A program made the position numbers and the translations under genes. This document shows positions 1-6,957 of a stretch of 64,000 bases of DNA, in pieces; within the stretch, counting starts at the first letter, position 1; each line of letters begins with the position of its first letter. The stretch is from positions 1 to 64,000 of the forward strand of contig DVIQ01000027.1 of NCBI GenBank assembly GCA_018711185.1, read 5' to 3'. The notes beneath the pieces are model-generated. The model was not told where the DNA came from, did not search any database, and saw nothing but the letters and a program-made list of their open reading frames with translations. Source of the stretch: Candidatus Limivivens intestinipullorum (GTDB lineage: Bacteria; Bacillota; Clostridia; Lachnospirales; Lachnospiraceae).

Positions 1-2
1 CC

Positions 3-344
3 AATACCAGCGGAAACGACGTTGCCCGGCATTTTATCGAAAAAATGGGGAACGGTGTTACGAAAGGCGAGCTGGAAGCGCTGATTGACGGCAAAACTGT
101 AGAGAAGGAGATTCAGGAAGATTTGACTTATAACAGGCTCTACGATTCCATAGAGAATTTGTGGAGCGTGCTGCTTATGACGGGGTATCTGACCTGGCGG
201 GGAGAGGCCGGCGGGCATCGGTACGAGCTTGCGATTCCGAATATGGAAATCCGCGAGATTTTTATCCGACAGATCATGGCGCTGTTTAAAAAGGAAGTTG
301 CCGGAGACGGAGCACTTTTGCAGGACTTCTGCAGCGCAGACTGA
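3..344 (+). CDS. AAA-ATPase-like (PF09820-type) protein, 3' part, lacking the nuclease domain
   Basis: The frame is open at the window edge, so the 5' end is outside. The visible 113 residues begin NTSGNDVARHFIEKMGNG and continue with YNRLYDSIENLWSVLLMTGYLT and LAIPNMEIREIF. These segments are typical of the end of the AAA-ATPase-like domain in a large family of gut-bacterial proteins of about 550 residues that normally continue into a PD-(D/E)XK nuclease domain (DUF1703). Here the frame stops right after LLQDFCSAD, where the family usually goes on for about 200 more residues, so this is either a truncated allele or a decayed gene. Function in the family is not established. Assignment rests on recognised motifs only. 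Confidence 0.7.
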   Translation, partial: NTSGNDVARHFIEKMGNGVTKGELEALIDGKTVEKEIQEDLTYNRLYDSIENLWSVLLMTGYLTWRGEAGGHRYELAIPNMEIREIFIRQIMALFKKEVAGDGALLQDFCSAD

Positions 345-356
345 TCAGCAGCCTGC

Positions 357-386
357 GGGGAAAGCGCTGATTTTACCAGCGCTCCC
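357..386 (-). terminator. Possible terminator after ykoC
   Basis: On the minus strand AGCGCTG-gtaaaat-CAGCGCT is followed by a short TTT run, just past the ykoC stop codon. The stem is good but the T tract is short, so termination efficiency is uncertain. Confidence 0.45.
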
Positions 387-1151
387 TCAGAATAAGAGAC
401 TCGCGCCCAGCACGCTCCCGACGCAGACCAGGAAAAAGAGCGCGTCATACCACCGTACCCGCGGAATCTGGTAATAGGTTCTGGGATCAGCGCCTGAGAA
501 GCCGCGGGATTCCATGGCCATGGCCACGCTGTCGGACCAGCGGATGCAGTTGACCAGCATGGCAAAGATGGCTTTGGCGGAGAGGCCTCTTACCGGGATG
601 CCCCGGGTGCGGAAGGCGAGCTTGATTTTATCGTACTCCCGGCGGATGCCCGGAACCAGATGAAAGGCAGCCAGGATTCCGTACGCGAATTTGACCGGGA
701 GGCGGCACTGGTGGATCAGGCTGCTGATAAATTCCTCCGGGTCTGTGGAGAGGACGAAAAAACTTCCAAGGCCGGCGAAGGCTAAAATCCGGGTCGCCAG
801 GGAAAGGGCGCTGCCGAGATTTCTGGCGGCGGCAGTCTGAACCGCGTAGGAGAGGGCCGCGCCCTGGGAAGTCTGGAGCTGGTCCATGACGCTCTGGCCT
901 CTTGCGTAATACAGGCCCATGAAAAACATGCCTGCCGCCGCTGCCGCCGCGGGAATCAGAATCTTAACGACGCTGGATTTCCGGGTATCGGAGAAGAAGA
1001 ACAGCAAAAGCAGGCAGACTGCCAGTACGGACAGGTTCAGAAGGGTATTGTACTGGAAGGCCAGCAGCAGAACCAGCACCAGGACGGTCAGCGCTTTGAC
1101 GGAAGGGTTTATGCGGGACATAGGCCTTTTTTTTGTGTTAATGGTTTCCAT
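387..1151 (-). CDS. ykoC: ECF transporter transmembrane component EcfT/YkoC
   Basis: A 254-residue integral membrane protein, the scaffold (T) subunit of an energy-coupling factor importer. Several hydrophobic segments lie in the first half. Two Ala/Ser-Arg-Gly motifs in the cytoplasmic coupling helices (AFRTRG near residue 185 and AMESRG near residue 215) are the EcfT signature that contacts the ATPases. It starts 14 bp inside the end of the double-ATPase gene, so the two are probably translationally coupled. The set ykoF-ykoE-ykoD-ykoC matches the B. subtilis YkoEDCF system, assigned to import of thiamine or its hydroxymethylpyrimidine precursor. Substrate is inferred from gene context and the TPP-type leader. 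Confidence 0.88.
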   Translation of the reverse strand: METINTKKRPMSRINPSVKALTVLVLVLLLAFQYNTLLNLSVLAVCLLLLFFFSDTRKSSVVKILIPAAAAAAGMFFMGLYYARGQSVMDQLQTSQGAALSYAVQTAAARNLGSALSLATRILAFAGLGSFFVLSTDPEEFISSLIHQCRLPVKFAYGILAAFHLVPGIRREYDKIKLAFRTRGIPVRGLSAKAIFAMLVNCIRWSDSVAMAMESRGFSGADPRTYYQIPRVRWYDALFFLVCVGSVLGASLLF

Positions 1152-2817
1152 GGACTTCCTCCTCGGTTCGAAATCTCCGGTTTCTGAGATAAAGCCGCCT
1201 CTGGGCCCACTGGCCGGCCAGAGCCTCGTCGTGGGTGGTAAAGAGAACTGTCAGTTTTTCTTTTTCTGCTTTTTCACGGATCTGGGACATCATGGCCTGG
1301 GAGGAGCGGTAGTCCTGGCCGTAGGTGGGCTCGTCCAGAAGCAGGATGCGCTGCTGGCCTGCCAGCACGGACAGAACCGCCAGGCGGCGCTGCTGGCCCT
1401 GGCTGAGCATATAGGGGGAGTAGTTCCGGTAGCGCTTCAGGCCGTACAAGTCCAGCATGGCTTCGGCTTTTTCCTTTAAGGCCTCCTGGGAAAGACCGGG
1501 ATTCCAGATCCGGATGCTGGTAAGGATTTCCTCCTCCACCTGCTGGGTGATGAACTGATTGGCGGGATTCTGGAAAACGATTCCCACTTTGGCGTACAGG
1601 TCTTTGGGGCGGTATTCCGCAAGGGATTTTCCCTCCACGCGAATTTCTCCCGAAAAGGGACACTGTTTCAGCAGGGCCAGAAAAAAGGTGGTTTTTCCGC
1701 TTCCGCTTGAGCCCAGGATGGCCGTTATGGTTCCGGGGGCGAAGGAGACGCGGGTGTCTGCAAGGAGAAGCTCCCCGTCTTCCAAAGCGGGCTTCCGGAA
1801 CAGCCGCTTTTTGACGGAGCCGGGGCGTGCAAGGGCGCGGATGTCCACTGCAAGGGACGAGACAGCCGCACCGGAGCTGTCTGACGGGCGTTCGGAGGCA
1901 TGCGAAGCCATGCCGGAGGCCTTCACCGCGCAGCGGGAGCCGTCCGCAGCCGTGCCGGAGGCCTTCGCCGCGCAGCGTGAGTCGTCCGCGTCTGCCCGGA
2001 GGTCGTTCGCCGCGGGGCTTACGCCGCGCCGCCTGCCGGTGTCCGGCGTTTTTTCTTCCGGATAAAAGATCCCTTCCTGCAGAAACAGCGGCCGGTATTC
2101 CGCCAGATTGTCCCTGGTGATGCCCTGGGCCAGTACCCGGCCGCCTTCTCCCAGGATCTGAAATTCGTCCGCGCAGTCCAGCCAGTAATCCAGCCGGTGG
2201 TCGATGACCAGGACGGTTCTTCCCTGGTCGCGAAGCGCCTGGAGGCTTTCCAGGATTTCCCCGGCGCTGGCCGGGTCCAGGTTCGCGAAGGGCTCGTCCA
2301 GGAAGAGGCAGCGGCTTTCCATGGCATAGAGGCAGGCCAGGATGCCCTTCTGCTTTTCGCCGCCGGAGAGGGTCTGCAGCTTCCGGTCCAGGAGCTTTTC
2401 CATGTGGAAGAAGGCGGCGGTGCGCCGGACGCGCTCGTCCATCTCTTCCGGCGGAATCTGGAGATTTTCCAGGCAGAAAAGCATTTCCCGGCGGAGGGTG
2501 TCCATACAGTACTGAAGATCGGGATTCTGGAACATCATGCCAAAGAGCCCGGCCCGTCTGGCGGGAGACAGACTTTCCAGAGGCGTCCCGAAAAGGGAAA
2601 CGCTTCCGCTTTCCAGGACGCCGCCGTTTTCCGGGAGGAGGCCCCCAAGCACCAGGCCCAGGGTGCTCTTGCCGCAGCCGCTGCTCCCGGTGAGAACGGT
2701 GATTTTTCCCTGGGGAATCTTCAGGCCGGCGTGATCCAGAATGTTCCGTTTGCCCTGCTCATAGTACCGGAATACCAGATCGCTGGCGCAGACGGCCAGG
2801 GGCATAGCTGCCGTCAC
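1138..2817 (-). CDS. ykoD: ECF transporter fused double ATPase (YkoD-type)
   Basis: A 559-residue protein with two ABC nucleotide-binding domains in one chain. The first has Walker A GSSGCGKST near residue 45, signature LSGGEKQK near 150 and Walker B CLFLDEP. The second has GSSGSGKTT near 365, LSQGQQRR near 470 and LLLDEP. Between them, at about residues 258-325, is a low-complexity linker containing repeated SRCAxKASGxA units, encoded by short repeats near 1900-2000, which is unusual for a catalytic fusion. The start is taken as GTG, 3 bp after the ykoE stop, with GAGGA upstream; an ATG four codons in is possible. It energises uptake through YkoC and YkoE. Confidence 0.88.
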   Translation of the reverse strand: MTAAMPLAVCASDLVFRYYEQGKRNILDHAGLKIPQGKITVLTGSSGCGKSTLGLVLGGLLPENGGVLESGSVSLFGTPLESLSPARRAGLFGMMFQNPDLQYCMDTLRREMLFCLENLQIPPEEMDERVRRTAAFFHMEKLLDRKLQTLSGGEKQKGILACLYAMESRCLFLDEPFANLDPASAGEILESLQALRDQGRTVLVIDHRLDYWLDCADEFQILGEGGRVLAQGITRDNLAEYRPLFLQEGIFYPEEKTPDTGRRRGVSPAANDLRADADDSRCAAKASGTAADGSRCAVKASGMASHASERPSDSSGAAVSSLAVDIRALARPGSVKKRLFRKPALEDGELLLADTRVSFAPGTITAILGSSGSGKTTFFLALLKQCPFSGEIRVEGKSLAEYRPKDLYAKVGIVFQNPANQFITQQVEEEILTSIRIWNPGLSQEALKEKAEAMLDLYGLKRYRNYSPYMLSQGQQRRLAVLSVLAGQQRILLLDEPTYGQDYRSSQAMMSQIREKAEKEKLTVLFTTHDEALAGQWAQRRLYLRNRRFRTEEEVHGNH

Positions 2818-2820
2818 GGG

Positions 2821-3420
2821 TCAGTCGTCCTCGGTAGGAACAGCCAGCCCGGCGCTGATGGCGTAGCCTCTGAGAACGCCGGCCTTTGCCAGACGGTCCG
2901 CCAGGTACTTGGTAAAGCAGGCGGTGAGCAGCAGAGCGCTGATAATCCGCACAACCAGCATCAGCAGCAGGACGGGAACGGCGATGGCGCTGTAGCCGCT
3001 GATTACCAGGTTGTAGCCCATGGTGATCACGGAGCAGCATACGCTGGCCAGCATCATGGTTTTCAGATCATACTTTTTATAGCGGAAAATGGCCAGCACC
3101 AGCTCGATTCCAAGGCCCTGCACAAAGCCTGAGAGGATGATGATGGGCCCGAAGTAGTTGCCAAGAAGGCATTCGATGATGGCGGCCAGCATTTCAGAGA
3201 TCACCGCGGCGCCGGGTTTGCGCAGAACGTAGCCGCCAAAGGCACCGGCCATGAAATAAATGCCGTAGAAGGGCTCATAGCCTAATTGGGACATGCCTGC
3301 GGGGGTCAGAACCGCACTCAGCGCGCCGCCGCTGTAGGTGGCGCCCAGAAAGATGACGCCAAAGATGACGCCGGTTATGGCGATCATTAAGATATCCTTT
3401 AATTTCCAGCTTTCTTTCAT
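2821..3420 (-). CDS. ykoE: ECF transporter substrate-binding membrane protein YkoE
   Basis: A 199-residue membrane protein with about five or six hydrophobic helices. It resembles YkoE, the S component proposed to recognise thiamine or hydroxymethylpyrimidine. It lies between ykoF and the double ATPase gene, 3 bp from the latter, and is preceded by AGGAG about 8 nt before the ATG. Motifs such as GALSAVLTPAG and GIYFMAGAFGGYV fit the family. Together with YkoD and YkoC it would form a dedicated ECF importer. The assignment rests on the complete four-gene order; the ligand has not been tested. Confidence 0.85.
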   Translation of the reverse strand: MKESWKLKDILMIAITGVIFGVIFLGATYSGGALSAVLTPAGMSQLGYEPFYGIYFMAGAFGGYVLRKPGAAVISEMLAAIIECLLGNYFGPIIILSGFVQGLGIELVLAIFRYKKYDLKTMMLASVCCSVITMGYNLVISGYSAIAVPVLLLMLVVRIISALLLTACFTKYLADRLAKAGVLRGYAISAGLAVPTEDD

Positions 3421-3454
3421 AATTTTTCTCTCCTCTTTTTTGTATTAGTACCGC

Positions 3455-4099
3455 TTATGCCTCTTTCGTAGGGCTGTTTACGGAAATGGTCACCTCAAAG
3501 ATGTAGTGACTTAAATGCTCCGCGCAGTAGGTGTTTACATAGTGGATGTAGTCAAAGAGCTCCTGCACATCACAGCTTAATACGGTGCAGTAATGGGCGG
3601 ATTTTTCGTAAATCCCCAGGTCGATGGCGTGATTCACCACTTCGGCAATGTACTCCATGTAGTTGGGAATGCCCATGGGGTACAGGGCAATCTTGCAGGC
3701 CACCGGGAAATGGATATTCCGGATTGCAGGCTCGTTTAAGAGCACCTCGTCCTCGGCCAGGAAGGAGTCCCCGGCGATGTCTCCGGGACAGCCTCTGGAA
3801 AAAGTGGCCTCCATGGTCATGTGAACGTCTTTGCGCCACGCGTGGATGAAGCAGGCTTTCACGGCGTCCTCCACATGGATCTGCCGGCCACGGTAAATGG
3901 TGGAGAGCTTTCCGGTCTCCTGCCATACCTTATCGGTTTTCGTGGCCTTTACCGCGTCCAGAATAATCTCCGCGAAGCGGTCGGTCATGGGAGACAGGGA
4001 AAAGCGGCAGCCGGTGATGGCCGGCAGATCGCTTCCGCAGCCGCATCCACACCCGCACTGGCCCTTTTGACCATAGGTTACATACTCCTTTTTTTCCAT
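3455..4099 (-). CDS. ykoF: YkoF-family thiamine/HMP-binding protein
   Basis: A 214-residue soluble protein. B. subtilis YkoF binds thiamine through two ACT-like halves, and the same conserved stretches occur here: SLSPMTDRFAEIIL, STIYRGRQIHVEDAVKA, TFSRGCPGDIAGDSF. The N terminus carries an unusual Cys/Gly run (QCGCGCGCGS) that could bind metal. The start is the ATG at 4099, 8 nt after GGAGG; a TTG five codons upstream would lie inside the ribosome binding site. That GGAGG is one arm of a hairpin (4107-4134), so translation may be controlled. It is the first gene of the operon after a TPP-riboswitch-like leader, and might buffer or deliver the vitamin precursor. Confidence 0.87.
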   Translation of the reverse strand: MEKKEYVTYGQKGQCGCGCGCGSDLPAITGCRFSLSPMTDRFAEIILDAVKATKTDKVWQETGKLSTIYRGRQIHVEDAVKACFIHAWRKDVHMTMEATFSRGCPGDIAGDSFLAEDEVLLNEPAIRNIHFPVACKIALYPMGIPNYMEYIAEVVNHAIDLGIYEKSAHYCTVLSCDVQELFDYIHYVNTYCAEHLSHYIFEVTISVNSPTKEA

Positions 4100-4106
4100 A
4101 ATAAAA

Positions 4107-4134
4107 ACCTCCAAAGATCAGATATCCTGGAGGT
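4107..4134 (-). promoter_or_regulatory. Hairpin sequestering the ykoF ribosome binding site
   Basis: On the minus strand ACCTCCA pairs with TGGAGGT across a 14-nt loop, and the second arm contains the GGAGG of ykoF. A TTTTTATT run follows, so the hairpin could act as a translational block, a terminator, or both. Confidence 0.55.
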
Positions 4135-4280
4135 CGTATTTTGAAACGAGAAAACGCTGCGCGCGAAGACGCGCGGACACAGACCGGCGGTTCTGGAAAG
4201 AACAGCCTTCCAAGCGCCGTAAGAGCATCGGCAGTGACTCACTCCCTCCGCCAGTATGAATCAACTGGTGACGGTTACTC

Positions 4281-4311
4281 AAAACAGCCGCAAACATCGG
4301 CTGTTTGCGGC
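4281..4311 (-). terminator. Candidate riboswitch-linked terminator hairpin
   Basis: On the minus strand this can form GCCGCAAACA/TGTTTGCGGC (10 bp, loop of 5) or the shifted AACAGCCG/CGGCTGTT followed by TTTT. It lies about 55 nt downstream of the TPP-type aptamer, where an expression platform would be expected. The T run is short. Confidence 0.5.
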
Positions 4312-4334
4312 GTATGAATGTGATTCAGGCGTGA

Positions 4335-4373
4335 GCGGATTCCATTCGCGGAGCGAATTTTCAATGAATCCGC
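4335..4373 (-). promoter_or_regulatory. Alternative stem that competes with aptamer helix P1
   Basis: On the minus strand GCGGATTC (the 3' side of the presumed P1) can instead pair with a downstream GAATCCGC. The ATTCGC-tcc-GCGAAT hairpin sits inside. Mutually exclusive pairing of this kind is the usual switch in riboswitch leaders. A very similar stem occurs at 53198-53236, so it may derive from a repeat. Confidence 0.45.
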
Positions 4374-4460
4374 GAACCGCTGACGCAAACGTATGAGCGG
4401 CAGCGGACAGGTTCAACGGGTCAGATTTCTCACTCTCAGTCATTTGACTCCCCGGGATTC
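4366..4460 (-). promoter_or_regulatory. TPP (thi-box) riboswitch-like leader of ykoFEDC
   Basis: On the minus strand the order GAATCC-CGGGGAG, then CTGAGAGTGAG, then ACCCGTTGAACCTG matches the 5' half of the TPP aptamer (P1/P2, the CUGAGA loop and the P3/J region). Outer P1 would be GAATCC pairing with GGATTC. The 3' half is atypical: instead of the usual GCCAGCGnAGGGA there is a longer CCGCTG/CAGCGG stem-loop. The position, about 270 nt upstream of ykoF, and the operon function support the call. The aptamer may be divergent, or altered by a repeat insertion. Confidence 0.7.
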
Positions 4461-4490
4461 GTGTATAGTATAACAAATTTCACCGGATTG

Positions 4491-5339
4491 TCAATCGGTT
4501 GGTTGAGCCAGGTATTCCCTGGGGCTTACGCCCATGCACTTTTTGAAGGTGCGGCTGAAGGCGGAAACCTCGTTGAAGCCTAAAAGCGCCGCCACCTGGG
4601 TAATGGAAAAGCCCATGCGCAGATAGAGGATGGCGGAGGAAATCCGCGTCTGGTTTATATACTGAACCGGAGTGGAGCCGAAATTCTTTTTAAATAAGTA
4701 GAACAGGGATCTGGGAGAAACGTTCAGGGCTTCTGCCAGCATATTTGACGTAATTTTTTCATTCAGATGGGCAGAGAGGTACCTGGATACCCCGGCCTTG
4801 AAGGAATCTTCGGCGTCAAGGACCGGCGTCCCTTTGGGGGAGAGGGCCTGCATGACCTCCAGAAGGAAGGCTTTCGAGACCGTTTCCAGGGACAGGCAGC
4901 CGCCGCTGGCCGTATAGGTGGAGAAAAACGGAAGAAAGGCGTTCAAATGCCGGCAGTTCTGCACAATGGTCATGGGCTGTTTCAGAAAGCGGTCAATGAT
5001 CTGGCCCTCCTTGGAGGTGTCCGCCTTTGTGCCGGTGCGGGTGACGACAAAATTACAATAGTACAGGAGCATGGGTTCCTCTGAGGTCAGAATAATCTCA
5101 TGTTTTACGAAGGGACGTCCCAGGAACAGGGTGTTTTCCGAGAGGGCATATTCCGTTTGCTCTTCGATGTACCGTCCGGTACCGGACCGGACGAAGCAGA
5201 CTTCAAAGCTGTCATGTGCGTGCAGGCTGTTTCTTGGACAAGCCTGGCTGAATTCGCAGGGGCGTATTTCTGCGGCCACGATCTGGTAAGAACCCGCCGT
5301 GTAATGGTGAAGAAAAAGTTCGCTGTTCAGGGAAATCAT
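4491..5339 (-). CDS. AraC family transcriptional regulator
   Basis: A 282-residue regulator with an N-terminal cupin-like sensing half (about residues 20-150, including HAHDSFEVCFVRSGTGRYIEE) and a C-terminal double helix-turn-helix AraC domain (about 185-280). The second HTH ends FSRTFKKCMGVSPREYL, the AraC signature. The start is the ATG at 5339, 8 nt after GGAGG; a TTG further upstream overlaps that site. It is divergent from the glycoside hydrolase genes that begin at 5652 and probably activates them in response to a sugar. A 135-bp mobile repeat lies in the divergent intergenic region. Confidence 0.9.
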   Translation of the reverse strand: MISLNSELFLHHYTAGSYQIVAAEIRPCEFSQACPRNSLHAHDSFEVCFVRSGTGRYIEEQTEYALSENTLFLGRPFVKHEIILTSEEPMLLYYCNFVVTRTGTKADTSKEGQIIDRFLKQPMTIVQNCRHLNAFLPFFSTYTASGGCLSLETVSKAFLLEVMQALSPKGTPVLDAEDSFKAGVSRYLSAHLNEKITSNMLAEALNVSPRSLFYLFKKNFGSTPVQYINQTRISSAILYLRMGFSITQVAALLGFNEVSAFSRTFKKCMGVSPREYLAQPTD

Positions 5340-5377
5340 GAAACCTACCTCCAAAGAATCTGACGTATCGATTATTA

Positions 5378-5512
5378 GTTACAGTTCAGCTTTGCTGAAC
5401 TGTAACTGCAAAAATCCATTTGAAATCGCCTTCGGCGATGGGATTTTCGCACTCCTGAATCACGTTCTTACGGTCTGCGCAGCATGTGCGCAGACCTGGT
5501 CTGAACTGTTAC
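5378..5512 (-). mobile_element. MITE-like element, full-length copy 1
   Basis: About 135 bp with internal hairpins GTTCAGC/GCTGAAC, AATCC..GGATT and GTCTGCGCA/TGCGCAGAC. It is in the opposite orientation to the copy at 41947. Flanks are GATTATTA (5370-5377) and GATTATTG (5513-5520), a 7/8 direct repeat consistent with target duplication. It sits between the AraC gene and the glycosidase operon. Confidence 0.8.
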
Positions 5513-5517
5513 GATTA

Positions 5518-5555
5518 TTGCGCAGCTTGCGGGATTTGTCAAGTTCTGTGCGCAA
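5518..5555. promoter_or_regulatory. Candidate operator of the glycosidase operon
   Basis: TTGCGCA (5518-5524) and TGCGCAA (5549-5555) form an inverted repeat about 100 bp before the first fucosidase. No strong sigma-A promoter is obvious next to it, which fits an activator-dependent promoter. Assignment to the AraC regulator is inference. Confidence 0.35.
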
Positions 5556-5651
5556 ATTGTTATGGAAAACGGGGGAAGGATGCGGTAAGCTTTCTGCGAC
5601 ACCGGTTCCGAAAAACCTGTGAGCATTAATAAAAAGCGGAGGAATACGGAA

Positions 5652-6941
5652 ATGATGCAGGATTGGTTTCGTAAAGCAAAACTTGGAATTTTTATTCACT
5701 ATGGCATTTACGCGGTGGGAGATGTCTCGGAATCCTGGAGCTTCCACAATGGAAACATTTCTTATGAAGATTATATGAAGCAGTGCGAGGGCTTTACGGC
5801 GTCCAAATTTGACGCGAAAAAGTGGGCGGATCTTTTTAAGCGCGCCGGAGCCCAGTATGTTGTGATGACTTCAAAGCACCACGACGGCGTCGCGCTGTTT
5901 GATACAAAATATTCGGATCTCAGCGTGGTAAAAAAGACCCCGGCAGGACGTGACCTTGTAAAAGAATACACGGAGGCGGTCCGTGAGGCGGGCATGAAGG
6001 TGGGAATTTATTTCTCCCTGATCGACTGGTCGGATCCCCGCTACCGCTCGGTTTACCCGGAGGGATCGGATCCCAAGGATCATCTGCAGGATGTGTTTGC
6101 CACTCCGGCTGGCGGCCCGGAGGATCCGGAAAAATGGCAGGAGTTCCTGGAATTTAACAATAACCAGATGCGGGAGCTGATGACCAATTACGGCACGGTT
6201 GATCTTCTGTGGTTCGACGGGGACTGGGAGCGCAGCGCGAACCAGTGGAAGGCGAAGGAATTTAAGGCATACCTGGAATCCTTAAACCCGAATGTAATCG
6301 TAAACTCCAGACTGCAGGGCTACGGCGATTATGAGACGCCGGAGCAGGGCATTCCCCTTTATGGACCCAAAGGCGTCTGGGAGTTCTGCACAACCATCAA
6401 CGATTCCTGGGGATACCGTCCCTCTGACAACCATTACAAGACCAGCAAACAGATTATCCGTATGTTCTGCGACTGCCTGACCCTGGGCGGAAAGATGCTT
6501 CTGGATGTTGGCCCCAAGGAAGACGGAACCCTGGACGAGAGACAGGTAAAGGTTCTGGAAGACCTGGGTACCTTTATCCATGACAACGAGGAAGCCATCT
6601 ATGAGACGGAGAAGGGACTCAGCTACAGCCAGTTCCTGGGCGGCAGCACCCTGTCCAGGGACAAAAAGACCATCTATCTGTTTGTGTATGACAAGCCCTC
6701 GGAATATCTCTGCGTAAAGGGCGTTAAGACGCCGGTAAAGAAGGTGACGGTGCTGCATACCGGTGAAGAGCTGAGCTTTGACTATACAGGCTCCCTGCCC
6801 TGGAGCGGCATTCCGGGAACCCTGTGGATCAAGGCGGATCAGATGAAGGAGCATCCGCTGACCACCGTGCTGAAGGTAGAGCTTGAGGGAGAGATTACCT
6901 ACAATCTCGGCCACGGAGAGGTTGTTACCTTTAATGAATAG
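5652..6941 (+). CDS. GH29 alpha-L-fucosidase
   Basis: A 429-residue glycoside hydrolase family 29 enzyme. The family removes alpha-linked fucose by retention, using an Asp nucleophile in the TIM barrel. Recognisable parts are LGIFIHYGIYAVG near the N terminus, YVVMTSKHHDGVALFDTKYSD (two segments, residues about 78-98), VDLLWFDGDWE with the presumed nucleophile Asp near 195, and GGKMLLDVGPKEDG. There is no signal peptide, so it should act in the cytoplasm on imported oligosaccharides. The start is the ATG preceded by GGAGG; a GTG eleven codons upstream lacks a site. It is the first gene of a four-gene glycosidase operon. The linkage specificity cannot be read from sequence. Confidence 0.9.
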   Translation: MMQDWFRKAKLGIFIHYGIYAVGDVSESWSFHNGNISYEDYMKQCEGFTASKFDAKKWADLFKRAGAQYVVMTSKHHDGVALFDTKYSDLSVVKKTPAGRDLVKEYTEAVREAGMKVGIYFSLIDWSDPRYRSVYPEGSDPKDHLQDVFATPAGGPEDPEKWQEFLEFNNNQMRELMTNYGTVDLLWFDGDWERSANQWKAKEFKAYLESLNPNVIVNSRLQGYGDYETPEQGIPLYGPKGVWEFCTTINDSWGYRPSDNHYKTSKQIIRMFCDCLTLGGKMLLDVGPKEDGTLDERQVKVLEDLGTFIHDNEEAIYETEKGLSYSQFLGGSTLSRDKKTIYLFVYDKPSEYLCVKGVKTPVKKVTVLHTGEELSFDYTGSLPWSGIPGTLWIKADQMKEHPLTTVLKVELEGEITYNLGHGEVVTFNE

Positions 6942-6957
6942 AAAGGAAAGCAGAGCG

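Noticed and set aside
4150-4280. Cobalamin or FMN riboswitch in the second part of the ykoF leader
   Set aside because: GTCACTG and GGAAGG fragments were suggestive, but the B12-box and FMN core sequences are absent.
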